This document shows, in pieces, positions 1-8,370 of a stretch of 22,026 nucleotides of DNA. Every line of letters starts with the position of its first letter. Position 1 is the first letter of the stretch. The translations under genes were made by a program, and so were the position numbers. The stretch lies in NCBI GenBank assembly GCA_964554215.1, contig CAZKND010000019.1:1-22026 (forward strand), written 5' to 3'. The notes under the pieces were generated by a model, which worked only from the letters and a program-made list of their open reading frames with translations, made no database searches and was not told where the DNA came from. The DNA is from CAYLJV01 sp964554215 (GTDB lineage: Archaea; Hadarchaeota; Hadarchaeia; Hadarchaeales; JAGGTB01).

Positions 1-1073
1 TCTCGGAAGAACATAATCCTGAGTTTGACCATAATAATCTCGCCAGCACTGTTCCTCAAAAAAGGTTCGAATTCGTTGAGAAACATCTAAAAAAATATTC
101 AAAATCTAATAATGTTTTTATCATAAATCACACTCCGCTAAGCGGAACAACCGCATTTTCAAGAACTTGGTATTATGGACTAAATAAGAACTGGATTCAT
201 TTAACGAACAAATTTATGACCCTTCTGGATAATTACGACGTCACAGCACAGATATCAGGGCACATACACACGGATTATAGATGGAAAGACGAACCTGGAG
301 ACTCGGACGGAACAACAGGCGTTGAAAACATCGGAAAATTTGTTTCCGGAGAGAAAATAACAAATTCAGCTAGGCTTCACGCCCCTTACCGATTGCCTGA
401 AAGCTACTTCCTAAATATGCCAGCTGCGGATTTTGCCCACGGATGGGGAGCCAGATTTTACAGTATATCATTTCCGGAAGGAAACCCCACAACAAAAACA
501 TCCGGAGAAGAAGGAAGTTCTTACAGAGAGTATGAAGAAATAGGTCCGCCAATTTTCGACATATTTCACAACCCTAGAACCAGCGGTTTTTTGGGTAGAG
601 GGTCGGTTTATTATGCTGACTTCATTGAGAATCAAGAGGAAATAGAGGTTATCACGAGATGGGCAAGCGGAAATTCAGATGTGGAAAGCTTCAAAGTTGA
701 ACTCGAACATCCTGTTAATTTGGAAAATGAAGAACTACGGTTCATCGCTTCTGACCTAAGTCTAAGAAAGAAAGATAATTTGATCATAACTAGGGATAAC
801 TGGTTCAAAATAAGAGCAGGTGAAACAGGTTTTGGAACTTTCTCTAAAAGATTCGGAAAAGATGAACAGTCGGGGGGAAAGCAAGTTACGATCGAGAACT
901 ATAACTTGGAAAATTATTCGGTAAAGTGGTGGGTTAAACGTGAACTGGATAAGGATTGGAATAGTCTCGAAAGTTCTGAGAATATAGAAGGGATTGAAGC
1001 AGTTAAAGTTAAAATCATTTTTGAATCATCTGACAGAAAGTCCGCATATATAGAAGATATCAATCTATTTTAG
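1..1073 (+). CDS. Metallophosphoesterase (calcineurin-like), 5' truncated
   Basis: The open frame runs without a stop from the window edge (first full codon at 3) to TAG at 1071-1073, so the ATG at 216 is internal and the real start lies outside the window. The visible part holds the C-terminal half of a calcineurin-like phosphoesterase: a beta-strand ending in the Asn-His pair (FIINHTPL, about 123-146) and the metal-binding GHIH motif (about 258-269), which supply metal ligands in this superfamily. The N-terminal D-x-H, GD and GNH motifs must lie upstream. About 250 further residues follow that look beta-rich and acidic and that I do not recognise; they may be a carbohydrate-binding or Ig-like module of a secreted enzyme. 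The substrate cannot be told. It converges on the gene ending at 1248. Confidence 0.8.
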   Translation, partial: SEEHNPEFDHNNLASTVPQKRFEFVEKHLKKYSKSNNVFIINHTPLSGTTAFSRTWYYGLNKNWIHLTNKFMTLLDNYDVTAQISGHIHTDYRWKDEPGDSDGTTGVENIGKFVSGEKITNSARLHAPYRLPESYFLNMPAADFAHGWGARFYSISFPEGNPTTKTSGEEGSSYREYEEIGPPIFDIFHNPRTSGFLGRGSVYYADFIENQEEIEVITRWASGNSDVESFKVELEHPVNLENEELRFIASDLSLRKKDNLIITRDNWFKIRAGETGFGTFSKRFGKDEQSGGKQVTIENYNLENYSVKWWVKRELDKDWNSLESSENIEGIEAVKVKIIFESSDRKSAYIEDINLF

Positions 1074-1169
1074 AAATGACTTTACAAATGGATTATTCTG
1101 AAAATTGAAAATATTTAAATTGATCCTATAATCTACACGTTCAATCTCATCAAAGAAGTCTACATTCAA

Positions 1170-1207
1170 AATAATAAATAAAAAAGAAGAGGGCCTGAAA
1201 GGCCTCT
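1170..1207 (-). terminator. Stem-loop plus T-tract terminator for the 1248-1946 gene
   Basis: On the minus strand AGAGGCCT pairs across a three-base loop with AGGCCCTCT (one bulged base), at 1188-1207. It is followed by a T-rich run (TTCTTTTTTATTTATT). It lies 40 nt after the stop of the minus-strand gene. The T-run exists only on the minus strand, so it serves that gene better than the convergent phosphoesterase. Confidence 0.65.
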
Positions 1208-1247
1208 AAATTATTTGGAAGTCATTAAGATACTTCCACTTACTTAT

Positions 1248-1946
1248 TTAGACAGGTTGTATATTGTCTCCACCGGGTTTTGAAGTATTTTTGGACAACC
1301 CTTCTGGTGTAATCACTTGTCCGGTACCCATCCAAATCGTAGTGGCGTAAAAGGTTGGTTCTCCGGTATACTCATTTACTATTATCGTTCCACCGAAGTC
1401 GCTTGCTGGATAGGTGTAAATATAGTTTGGTCCAATCTTTCGTATGTCGTTTTCTGTGATATTTTCAAATGACTTAAATCCATGTTCACTTGCCTTGTTC
1501 TCAATAGTGTCTATTACATCACTTACATCCAGATTTTCCGACTTCGGCACGGTTTCTTTGTGGGAATCCAGAATTTCTTTATTTTCGTAACTCATCCTGA
1601 ATACAGCAGTTCTCGAATCGTCAGCGCCAACGGAGGAAACCAATACTATATACTCTTTGGCTGAAGAATCAGTTGGACCTCCAGTCGAGTATCTGTGTAC
1701 ATAAACAAGGGCTTCCGCATTCTCTAGTTCATTCACGAAATCTATTTCTTCTCTACCTTCTAACGAATTCAATAAATCGTCTTCTATATTTTCCCAGTTA
1801 TCTGGCCGTGCACCGTAAAAATCTATGTCCCTTATCTGGTTAGATTCATTTAATTCGTTCGAACCATCGGAAATGAAGAACCCGGTCAGTCCTATCACTA
1901 CGACGAGTGCAGGTATTATCACATATGATAATTTCTCTGTTTTCAA
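1248..1946 (-). CDS. Single-pass membrane protein with acidic extracytoplasmic domain
   Basis: I do not recognise the family. The protein has a short basic N-terminus, one transmembrane helix or signal anchor (about residues 7-25, rich in Val/Ile/Leu) and some 200 acidic residues that should lie outside the cell. The C-terminal part (PNYIYTYP, then GGTIIVNEYTGEPTFYATTIW) suggests beta-hairpins and faintly resembles PepSY-type domains, but this is only an impression. Start choice: the frame can open at GTG 1955, but that codon is part of the SD sequence AGGAGGTG (1960-1953). The TTG at 1946, six bases after the SD, is the likely start, giving 232 residues. It is divergent from a membrane-bound winged-helix gene, and the shared 104-bp region holds a large palindrome, so the two may form a sensor/regulator pair. 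Confidence 0.75.
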   Translation of the reverse strand: MKTEKLSYVIIPALVVVIGLTGFFISDGSNELNESNQIRDIDFYGARPDNWENIEDDLLNSLEGREEIDFVNELENAEALVYVHRYSTGGPTDSSAKEYIVLVSSVGADDSRTAVFRMSYENKEILDSHKETVPKSENLDVSDVIDTIENKASEHGFKSFENITENDIRKIGPNYIYTYPASDFGGTIIVNEYTGEPTFYATTIWMGTGQVITPEGLSKNTSKPGGDNIQPV

Positions 1947-1987
1947 ATTTAACACCTCCTTGGTACTAAAGAAGATATTTGGGTATG

Positions 1988-2019
1988 TAAATTTTGTAAC
2001 ACATGTGAAACAAAATTTA
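1988..2019. promoter_or_regulatory. 32-bp palindromic operator candidate between divergent genes
   Basis: The outer arms TAAATTTTG and CAAAATTTA are exact reverse complements, and the centre CACATGTG is itself palindromic, with the dyad between 2003 and 2004. Only two of the sixteen symmetric base pairs fail. It lies 31 bp upstream of the ATG at 2051, overlapping the likely TATA element (about 2014-2022), and 41 bp upstream of the TTG at 1946. A dimeric regulator bound here could control both genes; the winged-helix protein at 2051-2560 is the obvious candidate. Confidence 0.6.
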
Positions 2020-2050
2020 ATAGTGTAAATAGGTTTGTTTTATCTATAAA

Positions 2051-2560
2051 ATGAAACTAAATAAAAAATACTTTGGCGCAATCTTGGCCGTCCTGGTTTT
2101 AATATTCGCTACTGGAGCATCATATCTAGCTGTATCCTTGGTATTTGAACCAGATAACACCAACGATGGACCAGGTATTCAATCAAATAATCAACCCACC
2201 CAAAAAGAGAACGGTCCTTGGATGTTTTCCATAGGTGTAGGTATCGCTATGGGACTTATAACCCTTGCCTCTTGGGAAGGGGCTAGGAGGACGAAAAAAG
2301 ATGCTGCCGAACTGCTCCTCGACCAGGGGTTAGAAAATATGACTGTAAAAGATCTGGTCATAGTTCGAAGGCTGATTCAAAAAGAGGAGTTTACTATTCC
2401 TCAACTGGTTGAAGACTCACCTGTGAGCAGATCTTCGGTCTGGAGATTGGTCAAGAAACTCGATAAAAAAGGTCTGATAGAGGAGAAAGACGAATCAGAG
2501 ATACCGGACGGTACAAGAGGAAAACCTAAGAAGGTCTACCAGTTTGTTGGTCCAAAATAG
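2051..2560 (+). CDS. Membrane-anchored winged-helix transcriptional regulator
   Basis: Two transmembrane helices (about residues 8-30 and 57-75) are separated by a polar, Asn/Pro-rich loop. They are followed by a cytoplasmic C-terminal winged helix (about 100-167): helix KDLVIVRRLIQ, a turn, recognition helix SRSSVWRLVKKLDKKGLI, and a basic wing (GTRGKPKKVYQF). This layout of a membrane pair plus MarR/IclR-like winged helix occurs in archaeal regulators that sense envelope state or external ligands without a kinase. No SD precedes the ATG, and a T/A-rich TATA-like element lies about 30 bp upstream, so the mRNA is probably leaderless. The shared palindrome with the divergent membrane protein suggests autoregulation. 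The ligand is unknown. Confidence 0.8.
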   Translation: MKLNKKYFGAILAVLVLIFATGASYLAVSLVFEPDNTNDGPGIQSNNQPTQKENGPWMFSIGVGIAMGLITLASWEGARRTKKDAAELLLDQGLENMTVKDLVIVRRLIQKEEFTIPQLVEDSPVSRSSVWRLVKKLDKKGLIEEKDESEIPDGTRGKPKKVYQFVGPK

Positions 2561-2692
2561 TATCTAATGGCCTCAAAAGTACTGACTATAGTTTATTCTT
2601 AAGAGTAGACTTGTCGTGAAAAGCTCAATATTCAAATAGCGAACTAAAAATGGACTACCTAAATTTTTATCCTAATTTCTATTTAAATAAGA

Positions 2693-4048
2693 GTGACCAT
2701 GGTGGAAAAAAGTCGTATTTCTAAACTAAACGAGTCGGAAGACACCGATGGGGACTATGTAATTTACTGGATGCAAAGATCTCAAAGAGAAGAGTACAAT
2801 CATGCTTTAGAGTATGCCATCAAGAGAGGTAACGAACTCAACCTTCCTATTATTGTCTACTTCGGTATTACAGATGAGTTTCCTGAAGCTAACGAGAGAC
2901 ATTATCAGTTCATGTTAGAAGGATTGCAAGAGACGGTGAGATCTCTAGAGGAAAGGAATATTGAAACCATAATAAGGATAGAAAGACCCGATAAAGGTAT
3001 TCAAAATATAAGCGAGGACGCTGCCCTTGTAGTAGTAGATAAAGGTTATCTGAAAACAAGTCGATCATGGAGAAAAAACGCTAGTGAAAATATAGAATGT
3101 CCTCTGGTAGAGGTTGAAACTGATGCAATAGTACCGGTAGAAGAAGCTTCAGATAAAGAGGAGTACGCAGCTAGAACTATCAGACCTAAAATAAAAGAGA
3201 AGTTAGATCACTTTCTCTCACCTATCAAAAGACGAAAAGTTAAAAATAGTTCTCTAGAACTCGACTTCGAATCAATCAATCTAGAGTATATCGAAGATAT
3301 CATCTCAAATCTAGATTTAAATCACTCAGTCAATCCTTCAAACGTATACACTGGAGGATTACAGGAAGCCAAAAAAGCTCTTGATCAATTCATCGAAAAC
3401 AAATTATCAGGATATCCGGACCATTCTAACGACCCAAGCAAAAACTACCTTTCAAATCTAAGCCCTTACCTTCATTTCGGACAAATATCTCCACTATACA
3501 TAGCCTTGAAGATATCGAAAAAAGACAAACCTGGAACTGAGGAATATCTCGAACAATTAATAATAAGAAGAGAACTTGCGATAAACTTTGTAAATTACAA
3601 CAGTAACTATGATTCATTCCAATGTTTGCATGACTGGGCGAAGGAAACACTCCTAGAACACAAAGAAGATGATAGGGAATACATATACTCTCTAGAAGAA
3701 TTTGAAAACGCTAAAACTCACGACCCGTATTGGAATGCTGCCCAAAAAGAGATGGTCAAAACAGGAAAGATGCACGGGTATATGAGGATGTATTGGGGTA
3801 AAAAAATTCTCGAATGGGCCGATTCACCAGAAAAGGCTTACGAAATCACTCTTTCCCTGAATAATAAGTACGAACTTGACGGTAGAGACCCAAATGGGTA
3901 TACTGGAGTGGCTTGGTGTTTTGGAAAGCATGACCACGGTTGGAAGGAAAGGCCGATTTATGGTAAGGTCAGATACATGAGTTCTTCCGGATTGGAAAGA
4001 AAATTCGACATAGATAAATACGTCAAAAAGGTAGAGGATTTAGAATAA
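2693..4048 (+). CDS. phr: Class II CPD photolyase (deoxyribodipyrimidine photo-lyase)
   Basis: FAD enzyme that splits cyclobutane pyrimidine dimers in DNA using near-UV or blue light. Length (about 450) and sequence fit archaeal class II photolyases. The N-terminal Rossmann-like domain opens with YWMQRSQREEYNHALEYA and continues with FPEANERHYQFMLEGL. The C-terminal FAD domain carries WNAAQKEMVKTGKMHGYMRM and NNKYELDGRDPNGYTGVAW, hallmark stretches of class II that include the DNA- and flavin-contacting Trp/Arg/Asn residues. The frame opens at GTG 2693, but ATG at 2699 (two codons in) is at least as likely. No SD is present, and a TATA-like AATTTTTAT about 28 bp upstream suggests a leaderless mRNA. 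The stop is only 6 bp from the stop of the convergent surface-protein gene. No adjacent antenna-chromophore gene is seen. Confidence 0.96.
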   Translation: MTMVEKSRISKLNESEDTDGDYVIYWMQRSQREEYNHALEYAIKRGNELNLPIIVYFGITDEFPEANERHYQFMLEGLQETVRSLEERNIETIIRIERPDKGIQNISEDAALVVVDKGYLKTSRSWRKNASENIECPLVEVETDAIVPVEEASDKEEYAARTIRPKIKEKLDHFLSPIKRRKVKNSSLELDFESINLEYIEDIISNLDLNHSVNPSNVYTGGLQEAKKALDQFIENKLSGYPDHSNDPSKNYLSNLSPYLHFGQISPLYIALKISKKDKPGTEEYLEQLIIRRELAINFVNYNSNYDSFQCLHDWAKETLLEHKEDDREYIYSLEEFENAKTHDPYWNAAQKEMVKTGKMHGYMRMYWGKKILEWADSPEKAYEITLSLNNKYELDGRDPNGYTGVAWCFGKHDHGWKERPIYGKVRYMSSSGLERKFDIDKYVKKVEDLE

Positions 4049-4054
4049 ATATCA

Positions 4055-7000
4055 TTAACTTTTTCTAACCAGTACCACTTTAGAGTCCTTCTTCGCCAAA
4101 CCGACTTTTTCCCCTAACTCGAGCCTATCGATAGCATCCTGAGCTCTCTGGACTTCTTTTTCGGGTGATAAATTGGAAGATACAGCGGCCTTATCAGCAT
4201 CACCTGATAGGAAATCTTTTATCAGGTTGTTCCAAATTCTTCTCCTAGTTCGAGTTATCAAGATATATCCAATCACCAATAGGCTTCCGACAAACGCAAT
4301 AATCGCAGCGACGAATATTGCTATTGTGATATAATATTCATTACTGGATAAAGCAGGTATTCTCCTCTTAGTCGGTCCAGAAAGTTCTTTCTCAAGTGTC
4401 GCTAACTCCTCTTCGGATAACTCTTCTGTGATTTGTACCAATTTATCCTTTGAAAGTTCAGGAGAGTAGAAGATTTTATCGAGAGCTTCAAAATTTTCTG
4501 CCTCAATCATCTTTTTCACAATATCAACGGATCTTTCAAGAAGAGATTCTTCCAAAATCGTGGCAGAGTGACTAGGAGAATATGGGGATAAAGCCATCTT
4601 TGATAGTAAAGGAGCTAGATCACTAGTCGACAAACGTTTAATCACTTCCATAGTGGAATCCAAATCCTGTTCCAACGCTTCTTCTACTGTTTCAGCTTTA
4701 GTTCCTAAGGGAGCACCAGAAACTAGAAATCTTGCCGCCTCTTCCACATCCAATCCCAAAAAGTCATCAGTTTTGAAATTATCACTCGCCCAGTCCCCCC
4801 AACCTGAACTATCTTCAAACCTAACCTTCAAACCGTACGATGTATCGGGAGCTAAGACCTCTCCAAATTTTAAGTTGCCTCTTTCATTAAGACTCAAATC
4901 TACTTCCTTTTCTATCTCCCACCTCTCACTACTACCATTTTCCTCTATCACGACTTCCATATTTTTCGCCGAGCTGGTGGGGTTCTTATGTTTGTAAATA
5001 GCCGAAATCGTAGGGGACAAGTTTTTCAGACTCTGCGGCGACCGCTCATTATCGACCAACAAATTCTCAGGGGATGAAGGTTCAATGGTTTTTATCAAAA
5101 TATTTTTACTTACATTATCAGTCTTCCATTCGTTAGTGATAGTTAAACCCACTTTAACTTCTACATCGTTTTCCAGATTCCCCGGTGCGTAAAAAGTGGG
5201 ACTCTCCAAATTTTCTCCAACCAGTGCTGCCTCGCCCGTAGGATCATTCAAAATTTCCCAATTATATTCTGAAATAACTCCTTCACTATCCGATTCTAGA
5301 TTCTCCACCATGCCCGACTCTATTTCTTCCGTACCTATTATTGCATCTAAAGAGGTATCAAAAACCTTTATCTCAGTTGTGGCTTCGTCGTAGTAATACC
5401 CTTGTACAGGGTCACGCTCCCCTTTAGTGACTTCTAACCGCACCTCAAACGTTCTGTTTTCTGAAACTGATGGGGAATAAAATACCGGCTCTCGAGAATT
5501 GTCATCTATCAAGAACATATCCTCTCGATACTCTTCGAGGCCCCAGTTAACGTAATCAATTGGGCCAGAGCTCTTTTTCCCATTTAATTTGATTTTGTTC
5601 TCTTCAGGTACTTCATAAGGTCCGCCTGCTTCCGCTCTCACTTTGTTGATAACTTCAACTGATACTCGGTCATAATTGTAGTATTCCCTTCCGGCCTTCT
5701 CAAATACAGCCAAAACTCTAATCTCCACCGTGCCTGATTCAATATTATCGTTTTTTATGAATGGAGAGTTTAGAATCAAGTTGTCCTCAGTATCTCTATA
5801 AAGATAGGTATGACCTATTACATCATTTTCATTGTACTCTACTTCATCGATAACCCAGTTCCATGACTTCACCTCGACAGATTCTTCGAATTCTCCGTTC
5901 AATTGTCTGGAATAGTTATCCATCATATAGAAATTATCCTTTAGGAGATTGAGAGATTCCTCAAAGCTGATACAAAAATCATCATTGTCACTTGCTACGC
6001 AAACACTTTCGATATTTTTCTCCTGATAGGGGTTCCAAGATAGGTTAATTACTTTGTTTTCTTCTCCGGAGAGATTAACGTTTTTAGAATCTAGCCAGTA
6101 TCCCCTATCGTCCTCTTCACTCCCTCTGAATATTCTCACTACTTGGTCATCCTCTCTACTCCCAATATTGGAGACTCGAACTGGTAAAACGGTCTTGTGC
6201 TCATCTTCGAGCCAATAAAGGTCCTTTTCCTTTTCAACATCAAAATATGAAACTTTTCCGATATCGACCACTTCGGTCTCATAATCGTACTTGCTTTGTA
6301 CCTTAACCCTACCAGTGCCACCATCACCGTAGTTGGTTTTCCACGTTAGAGAACCTTCTTCTGTACCTGAAACCTCATCATTATCTTGGACTTCATCTGA
6401 CCAATCATAATCAAAAAGCTTCAAATTTTCACTACTTGGATCTCCCACTTTAGAAACTTTAAAACTGACTTCAAGGCTTTCATTCTCAACTATATCATTA
6501 GAACTCCAAACATTTTCCACTCTGAAATAACCGGATACAATCTCTCCATCTTCTGAGATAGGAGCATTATACCAACTTTCAAAATTTACATTTTCTGAAA
6601 CTTTATTCTCAATTTCTACAAGATATTTAGTACCCCACCAGTTCCAAAAAGCACGAACATTTTCAGTTATCTCTCCATTACCGTCATTATCCAAAACGGA
6701 AAGTCCAAATCCATCTAAAAAATCGTTATTTTCGACCAAAATGCTACTTTTCAAATCAGAATTTTCTGCTTCAAAAACAATTGATTTATCCCCAACTCCG
6801 GAAAATTCATTAAGATCAATTTTTACATCGTCAATATTCTCGTTCTCCGCTACCACCTCCACTTCAGAATCTCCTTGATTCTTAAACGTATTTCGCTCCA
6901 ATTCGAGACCACTTCTAGACGTAAATATACCTGTATTGCAACCATTAAACACATTATTTTCAACCGTTAGATTCTCTGACAAGGAAAATATACCGTAAGA

Positions 7001-7486
7001 TGAATCTGAACCATAGAAAAGATTATGGAAAAACTTAGTGTTTGAAGAATTTTTGTTCATACTAACTAGCCGGTTTGAACCTCCCGTAATCTCAAATCCT
7101 ATTAATGTGAAACGACTTCCCCCCTTCAAATTAAAAACGTTTTCAGAATTACCCCCATTAATCTCTACCGAATTCGGACCGGACTCCGAGATTATTGTCA
7201 CGTTTTCTTTATCGATGACTATCGGGAAATTTTCATTGTCTCCATTGTAATTTTCCTCTACCAGAATCACTGTATCGGACTCAATATATCCTTCAATATT
7301 ATCGCCCTTACTTACCGTATGGTCATTTTCTAAGCCCCAATGATCCAATGGGTTATCCGGATAATCCAGATTGTCCGCCCCAACCACTTTCTGTGAAGAG
7401 GAAACGCCGGTTGTAAGTAAGAAAAGAAATGTTGAGACAACTAAAACAATGAATATGAGTTTCCGAGTGTTTTTAATACTCCTCAT
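4055..7486 (-). CDS. Large membrane-anchored surface protein: beta-helix, CARDB/PKD-like domains, C-terminal TM
   Basis: The order of parts is: signal peptide (residues about 9-30, KLIFIVLVV core); a right-handed parallel beta-helix (about 70-290) with PbH1/NosD-like repeats such as NLTVENNVFNGCNTGIF, ending in the NWWGT cap common in archaeal surface beta-helices; a CARDB-like domain (about 415-505); PKD-like Ig domains (about 540-800, one starting AEAGGPYEVPEE); an FN3-like domain (about 805-905); a roughly 130-residue helical, acidic stalk; one transmembrane helix (about 1051-1077); and a 66-residue cytoplasmic tail that starts TRTRRRIW. N-glycosylation sequons (N-x-S/T) are frequent. It is probably an envelope adhesin, S-layer-associated protein or polysaccharide-binding protein. 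The tail is much longer than a simple stop-transfer anchor. The start ATG has an SD (AAGGTGG) 4-5 bases upstream. Domain limits are estimates by eye. Confidence 0.88.
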   Translation of the reverse strand: MRSIKNTRKLIFIVLVVSTFLFLLTTGVSSSQKVVGADNLDYPDNPLDHWGLENDHTVSKGDNIEGYIESDTVILVEENYNGDNENFPIVIDKENVTIISESGPNSVEINGGNSENVFNLKGGSRFTLIGFEITGGSNRLVSMNKNSSNTKFFHNLFYGSDSSYGIFSLSENLTVENNVFNGCNTGIFTSRSGLELERNTFKNQGDSEVEVVAENENIDDVKIDLNEFSGVGDKSIVFEAENSDLKSSILVENNDFLDGFGLSVLDNDGNGEITENVRAFWNWWGTKYLVEIENKVSENVNFESWYNAPISEDGEIVSGYFRVENVWSSNDIVENESLEVSFKVSKVGDPSSENLKLFDYDWSDEVQDNDEVSGTEEGSLTWKTNYGDGGTGRVKVQSKYDYETEVVDIGKVSYFDVEKEKDLYWLEDEHKTVLPVRVSNIGSREDDQVVRIFRGSEEDDRGYWLDSKNVNLSGEENKVINLSWNPYQEKNIESVCVASDNDDFCISFEESLNLLKDNFYMMDNYSRQLNGEFEESVEVKSWNWVIDEVEYNENDVIGHTYLYRDTEDNLILNSPFIKNDNIESGTVEIRVLAVFEKAGREYYNYDRVSVEVINKVRAEAGGPYEVPEENKIKLNGKKSSGPIDYVNWGLEEYREDMFLIDDNSREPVFYSPSVSENRTFEVRLEVTKGERDPVQGYYYDEATTEIKVFDTSLDAIIGTEEIESGMVENLESDSEGVISEYNWEILNDPTGEAALVGENLESPTFYAPGNLENDVEVKVGLTITNEWKTDNVSKNILIKTIEPSSPENLLVDNERSPQSLKNLSPTISAIYKHKNPTSSAKNMEVVIEENGSSERWEIEKEVDLSLNERGNLKFGEVLAPDTSYGLKVRFEDSSGWGDWASDNFKTDDFLGLDVEEAARFLVSGAPLGTKAETVEEALEQDLDSTMEVIKRLSTSDLAPLLSKMALSPYSPSHSATILEESLLERSVDIVKKMIEAENFEALDKIFYSPELSKDKLVQITEELSEEELATLEKELSGPTKRRIPALSSNEYYITIAIFVAAIIAFVGSLLVIGYILITRTRRRIWNNLIKDFLSGDADKAAVSSNLSPEKEVQRAQDAIDRLELGEKVGLAKKDSKVVLVRKS

Positions 7487-7508
7487 TTTCCCACCTTACA
7501 GTCAAGTT

Positions 7509-7673
7509 CTAATTCATGATAATAGGTTTTTTGAACTTACTAAATGGGTTTAACCGAGCTTGAGTTAACAAATTACTTTTTTTAATTATTAATCCGATGC
7601 CATCCGCTGGATTTAATCTCTCTTTCAATTCCTCATTTTCTAGAGACTCAAGATGAGGGTAAGTTTTGCCCAT
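7509..7673 (-). CDS. Possible small protein, 54 residues, unrecognised
   Basis: A short frame with SD-like AGGAG (7684-7680) six bases before an ATG at 7673; a second ATG at 7676 is only three bases from the SD. The product starts MGKTYPHLESLENEELKERL, is mixed in charge, contains NPADGIGLIIKK and ends in a basic, hydrophobic segment. It has no transmembrane helix or known motif. It lies 22 bp upstream of the surface-protein gene in the same direction and could share its transcript. It may also be a remnant of a longer gene. The composition looks like coding sequence, but length alone gives weak support. Confidence 0.4.
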   Translation of the reverse strand: MGKTYPHLESLENEELKERLNPADGIGLIIKKSNLLTQARLNPFSKFKKPIIMN

Positions 7674-7676
7674 CAT

Positions 7677-7945
7677 TTACTCCTATTATATAGAAATTAG
7701 GCGGTTAAATACTAATAAATCTGTATAGAGATTTATCAATCGTGATAAAAGGAAGAATAGTTCCTTATTTATTCCGGATTAGCCCCCATTACGTAAAATT
7801 TCCTTTAAAGCGAAAATTATTATTTTTCCACCTCTAAAAATAGAAGAACTGATGTCAATTCTTGATAAGTATAGGAAAATAACACCAGAAAACTCGAGAA
7901 ATAAAACATCTCTCTAAAATAAAAAGAAAAAAGGGATGAATGAGT
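7677..7945. other. Intergenic region without a recognised gene
   Basis: Very AT-rich. I see only very short frames on either strand, an 8-bp inverted repeat at 7715-7736 and the terminator of the ferritin-like gene at 7914-7956. A minus-strand TTTAACC near 7702-7708 is a reasonable TATA element for the small frame ending at 7509. No tRNA, rRNA or repeat array is visible. Confidence 0.5.
7715..7736. repeat. Inverted repeat, 8-bp arms (ATAAATCT/AGATTTAT), 6-base spacer
   Basis: Perfect arms around GTATAG, about 40 bp upstream of the putative small gene at 7673. It could be a repressor site or a weak hairpin. AT-rich DNA yields such repeats by chance, so its role is open. Confidence 0.35.
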
Positions 7946-7956
7946 TTACAACTCAT
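7914..7956 (-). terminator. Terminator overlapping the end of the ferritin-like gene
   Basis: On the minus strand ATGAGTT-GTA-AACTCAT forms a seven-pair stem (7940-7956) across the stop codon, followed by TCATCCC and the run TTTTTTCTTTTTATTTT. The T-run fits archaeal termination. Confidence 0.65.
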
Positions 7957-8302
7957 CCTTAAGACCTTCCAAAGCACTCTTGTGTCTACTTTCGTCTTTA
8001 GCCGTCGTAATCAGATATGCTTTTTCTTCATCATCTCTTTTCTCAGCCCATTCCATTCTTTCGTCGTTAGCGTTTTCCTCACCTTCTGTCATCTTTTCTA
8101 AGTTTTCTTTGGTAGTCCCTACTTTTCCAGCCAGTTCTGCTGCGATTCCTGCATGCTTTGCTTCGGCCATGGCGTTCTCTCTAAATTGATCTGCTATTTT
8201 TGGGTATCCTTCTCTCTCAGCTTGTCGAGCCATAGCCATGTAAAGTCCTACTTCTTCCGTTTCATCACTAAACCAGTCTTCTAAATATTCTTCAAAATTC
8301 AT
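7946..8302 (-). CDS. Ferritin-like diiron protein (rubrerythrin-type, no rubredoxin domain)
   Basis: A four-helix ferritin-like domain of 118 residues. The likely diiron ligands are Glu14 in helix 1, the E47-A-K-H50 pair in helix 2, an acidic helix 3 and the E104-S-R-H107 pair in helix 4. The stretch REGYPKIADQFRENAMAEAKHA is typical of rubrerythrins. The C-terminal rubredoxin (Cx2C) domain of full rubrerythrins is absent, so electrons for peroxide reduction would come from another protein; iron handling is an alternative role. The frame can be opened at GTG 8311, but that codon lies inside the SD AGGAGGTG (8316-8309); ATG 8302, six bases further, is the start. It follows fprA by 68 bp on the same strand and is probably co-transcribed with it as an oxygen/peroxide defence unit. 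Confidence 0.85.
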   Translation of the reverse strand: MNFEEYLEDWFSDETEEVGLYMAMARQAEREGYPKIADQFRENAMAEAKHAGIAAELAGKVGTTKENLEKMTEGEENANDERMEWAEKRDDEEKAYLITTAKDESRHKSALEGLKDEL

Positions 8303-8370
8303 AATTATCACCTCCTTTCTGAAACTTTTCTATCTCAAAATTTGTTCGAATTGAGAGATTGCTAAAAGCA

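Noticed and set aside
1188..1207. Stem-loop read as terminator of the plus-strand phosphoesterase gene
   Set aside because: The sequence after the stem on the plus strand has no T-run, while the minus strand does.
4653..4997. 114-codon frame on the plus strand inside the surface-protein gene
   Set aside because: It is a Ser/Leu-rich antisense shadow of a long, clearly coding frame, with no SD.
8333..8356. TCTCAA/TTGAGA inverted repeat between fprA and the ferritin-like gene
   Set aside because: Six-base arms with a 12-base loop in AT-rich DNA; too weak to call as an operator or terminator.
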